The notes under the pieces were generated by a model, which saw nothing but the letters and a program-made list of their open reading frames with translations, did not search any database and was not told where the DNA came from. Shown here piece by piece: positions 47,055 through 47,551 of a stretch of DNA of 47,551 bases (position 1 is its first letter; every line of letters begins with the position of its first letter). The stretch comes from an uncultured Clostridia bacterium (GTDB taxonomy: Bacteria > Bacillota > Clostridia > Oscillospirales > Acutalibacteraceae): the NCBI GenBank assembly GCA_937880805.1, contig CALGRR010000121.1, forward strand, positions 1 to 47,551, in the 5' to 3' direction. The position numbers and the translations under genes were made by a program.

Positions 47055-47551
47055 TTATTTGAAGTACTCAACAGCTGATTCAAAGAGCTTGAGGTCGAAT
47101 TCACCGGGAACGTTCTTATAAAGTCCGCTTGCGGTTCTTTCTGAGTGACCCATCTTGCCGAGAACTCGTCCGTCGGGTGAAACGATACCTTCAACCGCAA
47201 GAGTTGAGTTGTTGGGGTTGAATGCAATGTCGTTTGTTGCGTTGCCGTCAAAGTCAACATACTGTGTTATAACCTGACCGTTTGCGGCAAGCTCACGAAC
47301 AAGAGCCTCGTCTGCAAGGAATCTGCCTTCACCGTGTGAAATGGGCACGGTGTAGATTTCGCCCTGCTTTGCTTTCTGGAGCCAGGGTGAGTTGTTGGAA
47401 ACAAGCTTTGTTCTTACAAGCTTTGACTGATGTCTGCCGATTGTGTTGTAGGTAAGAGTGGGGCAGTTAACATCGGTGTCAATAATCTTGCCGTAGGGAA
47501 CAAGACCGAGCTTGATAAGAGCCTGGAAGCCGTTGCAGATACCGAGCATAA
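47055..47551 (-). CDS. purL: phosphoribosylformylglycinamidine synthase, C-terminal glutaminase part (partial)
   Basis: The last ~165 residues of a protein whose 5' end lies beyond the window. It is the class I glutamine amidotransferase domain of FGAM synthase: LGICNGFQ with the nucleophile Cys, ISHGEGRF, and the final GKMGHSERTASGLYKN. The segment LGLVPYGKI is typical of the large fused PurL of Clostridia, though a separate PurQ cannot be excluded from this fragment. It acts in step 4 of de novo purine synthesis. Confidence 0.88.
   Translation of the reverse strand, partial: MLGICNGFQALIKLGLVPYGKIIDTDVNCPTLTYNTIGRHQSKLVRTKLVSNNSPWLQKAKQGEIYTVPISHGEGRFLADEALVRELAANGQVITQYVDFDGNATNDIAFNPNNSTLAVEGIVSPDGRVLGKMGHSERTASGLYKNVPGEFDLKLFESAVEYFK

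Overview
The window is a chromosomal segment of a Gram-positive, endospore-type Firmicute. The gene families and housekeeping order fit class Clostridia, most likely the Oscillospirales/Ruminococcaceae group. Evidence for this includes both Noc-like and Spo0J-like ParB proteins, perfect B. subtilis-type parS palindromes, a SigH-like sigma factor, a RemB (DUF370) protein after recF, a CD1247-type protein beside efp, and frequent TTG starts with strong AGGAGG ribosome binding sites. The species cannot be named from sequence alone.

Layout. (1) 98-6144, plus strand: a lipoprotein, then the cell-shape set mreB-mreC-mreD-PBP2 and a MinD-type ATPase. (2) 6157-14393, plus strand: mnmE, mnmG, rsmG, noc, parA, parB and an acyltransferase-like gene, i.e. 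tRNA modification plus chromosome segregation. One perfect parS lies inside mnmG and one near-perfect parS lies before parA. (3) 14707-20286, minus strand: remB, recF, an S4 protein, dnaN, a 286-bp non-coding stretch that looks like a replication origin core (DnaA-box-like sites, GC tract, four DnaA-trios, AT-rich DUE), then recR, ybaB and dnaX, preceded by the SRP RNA gene. dnaA itself is not in the window. (4) 20631-26363: a P-loop ATPase, a zinc-ribbon protein, a SigH-like sigma factor, a SleB-like protein, and an AT-richer two-gene operon (secreted M23 peptidase plus lipoprotein). (5) 26627-35461, accessory envelope/regulatory region: acyl-CoA/AMP ligase, secreted Ig-like protein, a zinc-ribbon/TPR membrane protein with a membrane partner, flavin reductase, an ECF sigma with a membrane-anchored probable anti-sigma, and two lipoproteins including a DUF4349 protein. 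(6) 35509-47551: a CD1247-like protein, efp, Xaa-Pro peptidase, a REP-associated (RAYT) transposase, M18 aminopeptidase, lytic transglycosylase, a fused Sua5-CoaE protein, prfA, DUF951, a multi-S1 RNA-binding protein, mnmA, a PHP phosphoesterase with a small partner, and the C-terminal end of purL.

Intergenic space is rich in small palindromes. One family is a short leader plus a GC hairpin (3205, 5331, 7700, 11686, 21728, 23777 and 32523). Another is a REP-type unit (14564) whose sequence also occurs twice, in inverted orientation, inside the RAYT transposase gene.

Most noteworthy: the origin-like element without dnaA between recR and dnaN; an E. coli-like A AAA AAG slippery site in dnaX that would end a short gamma form after one extra codon; the RAYT gene carrying its own REP units in frame; an undescribed extracytoplasmic domain shared by the ECF anti-sigma candidate and a distant lipoprotein; and an identical juxtamembrane peptide in the anti-sigma candidate and the DUF4349 lipoprotein two genes away.
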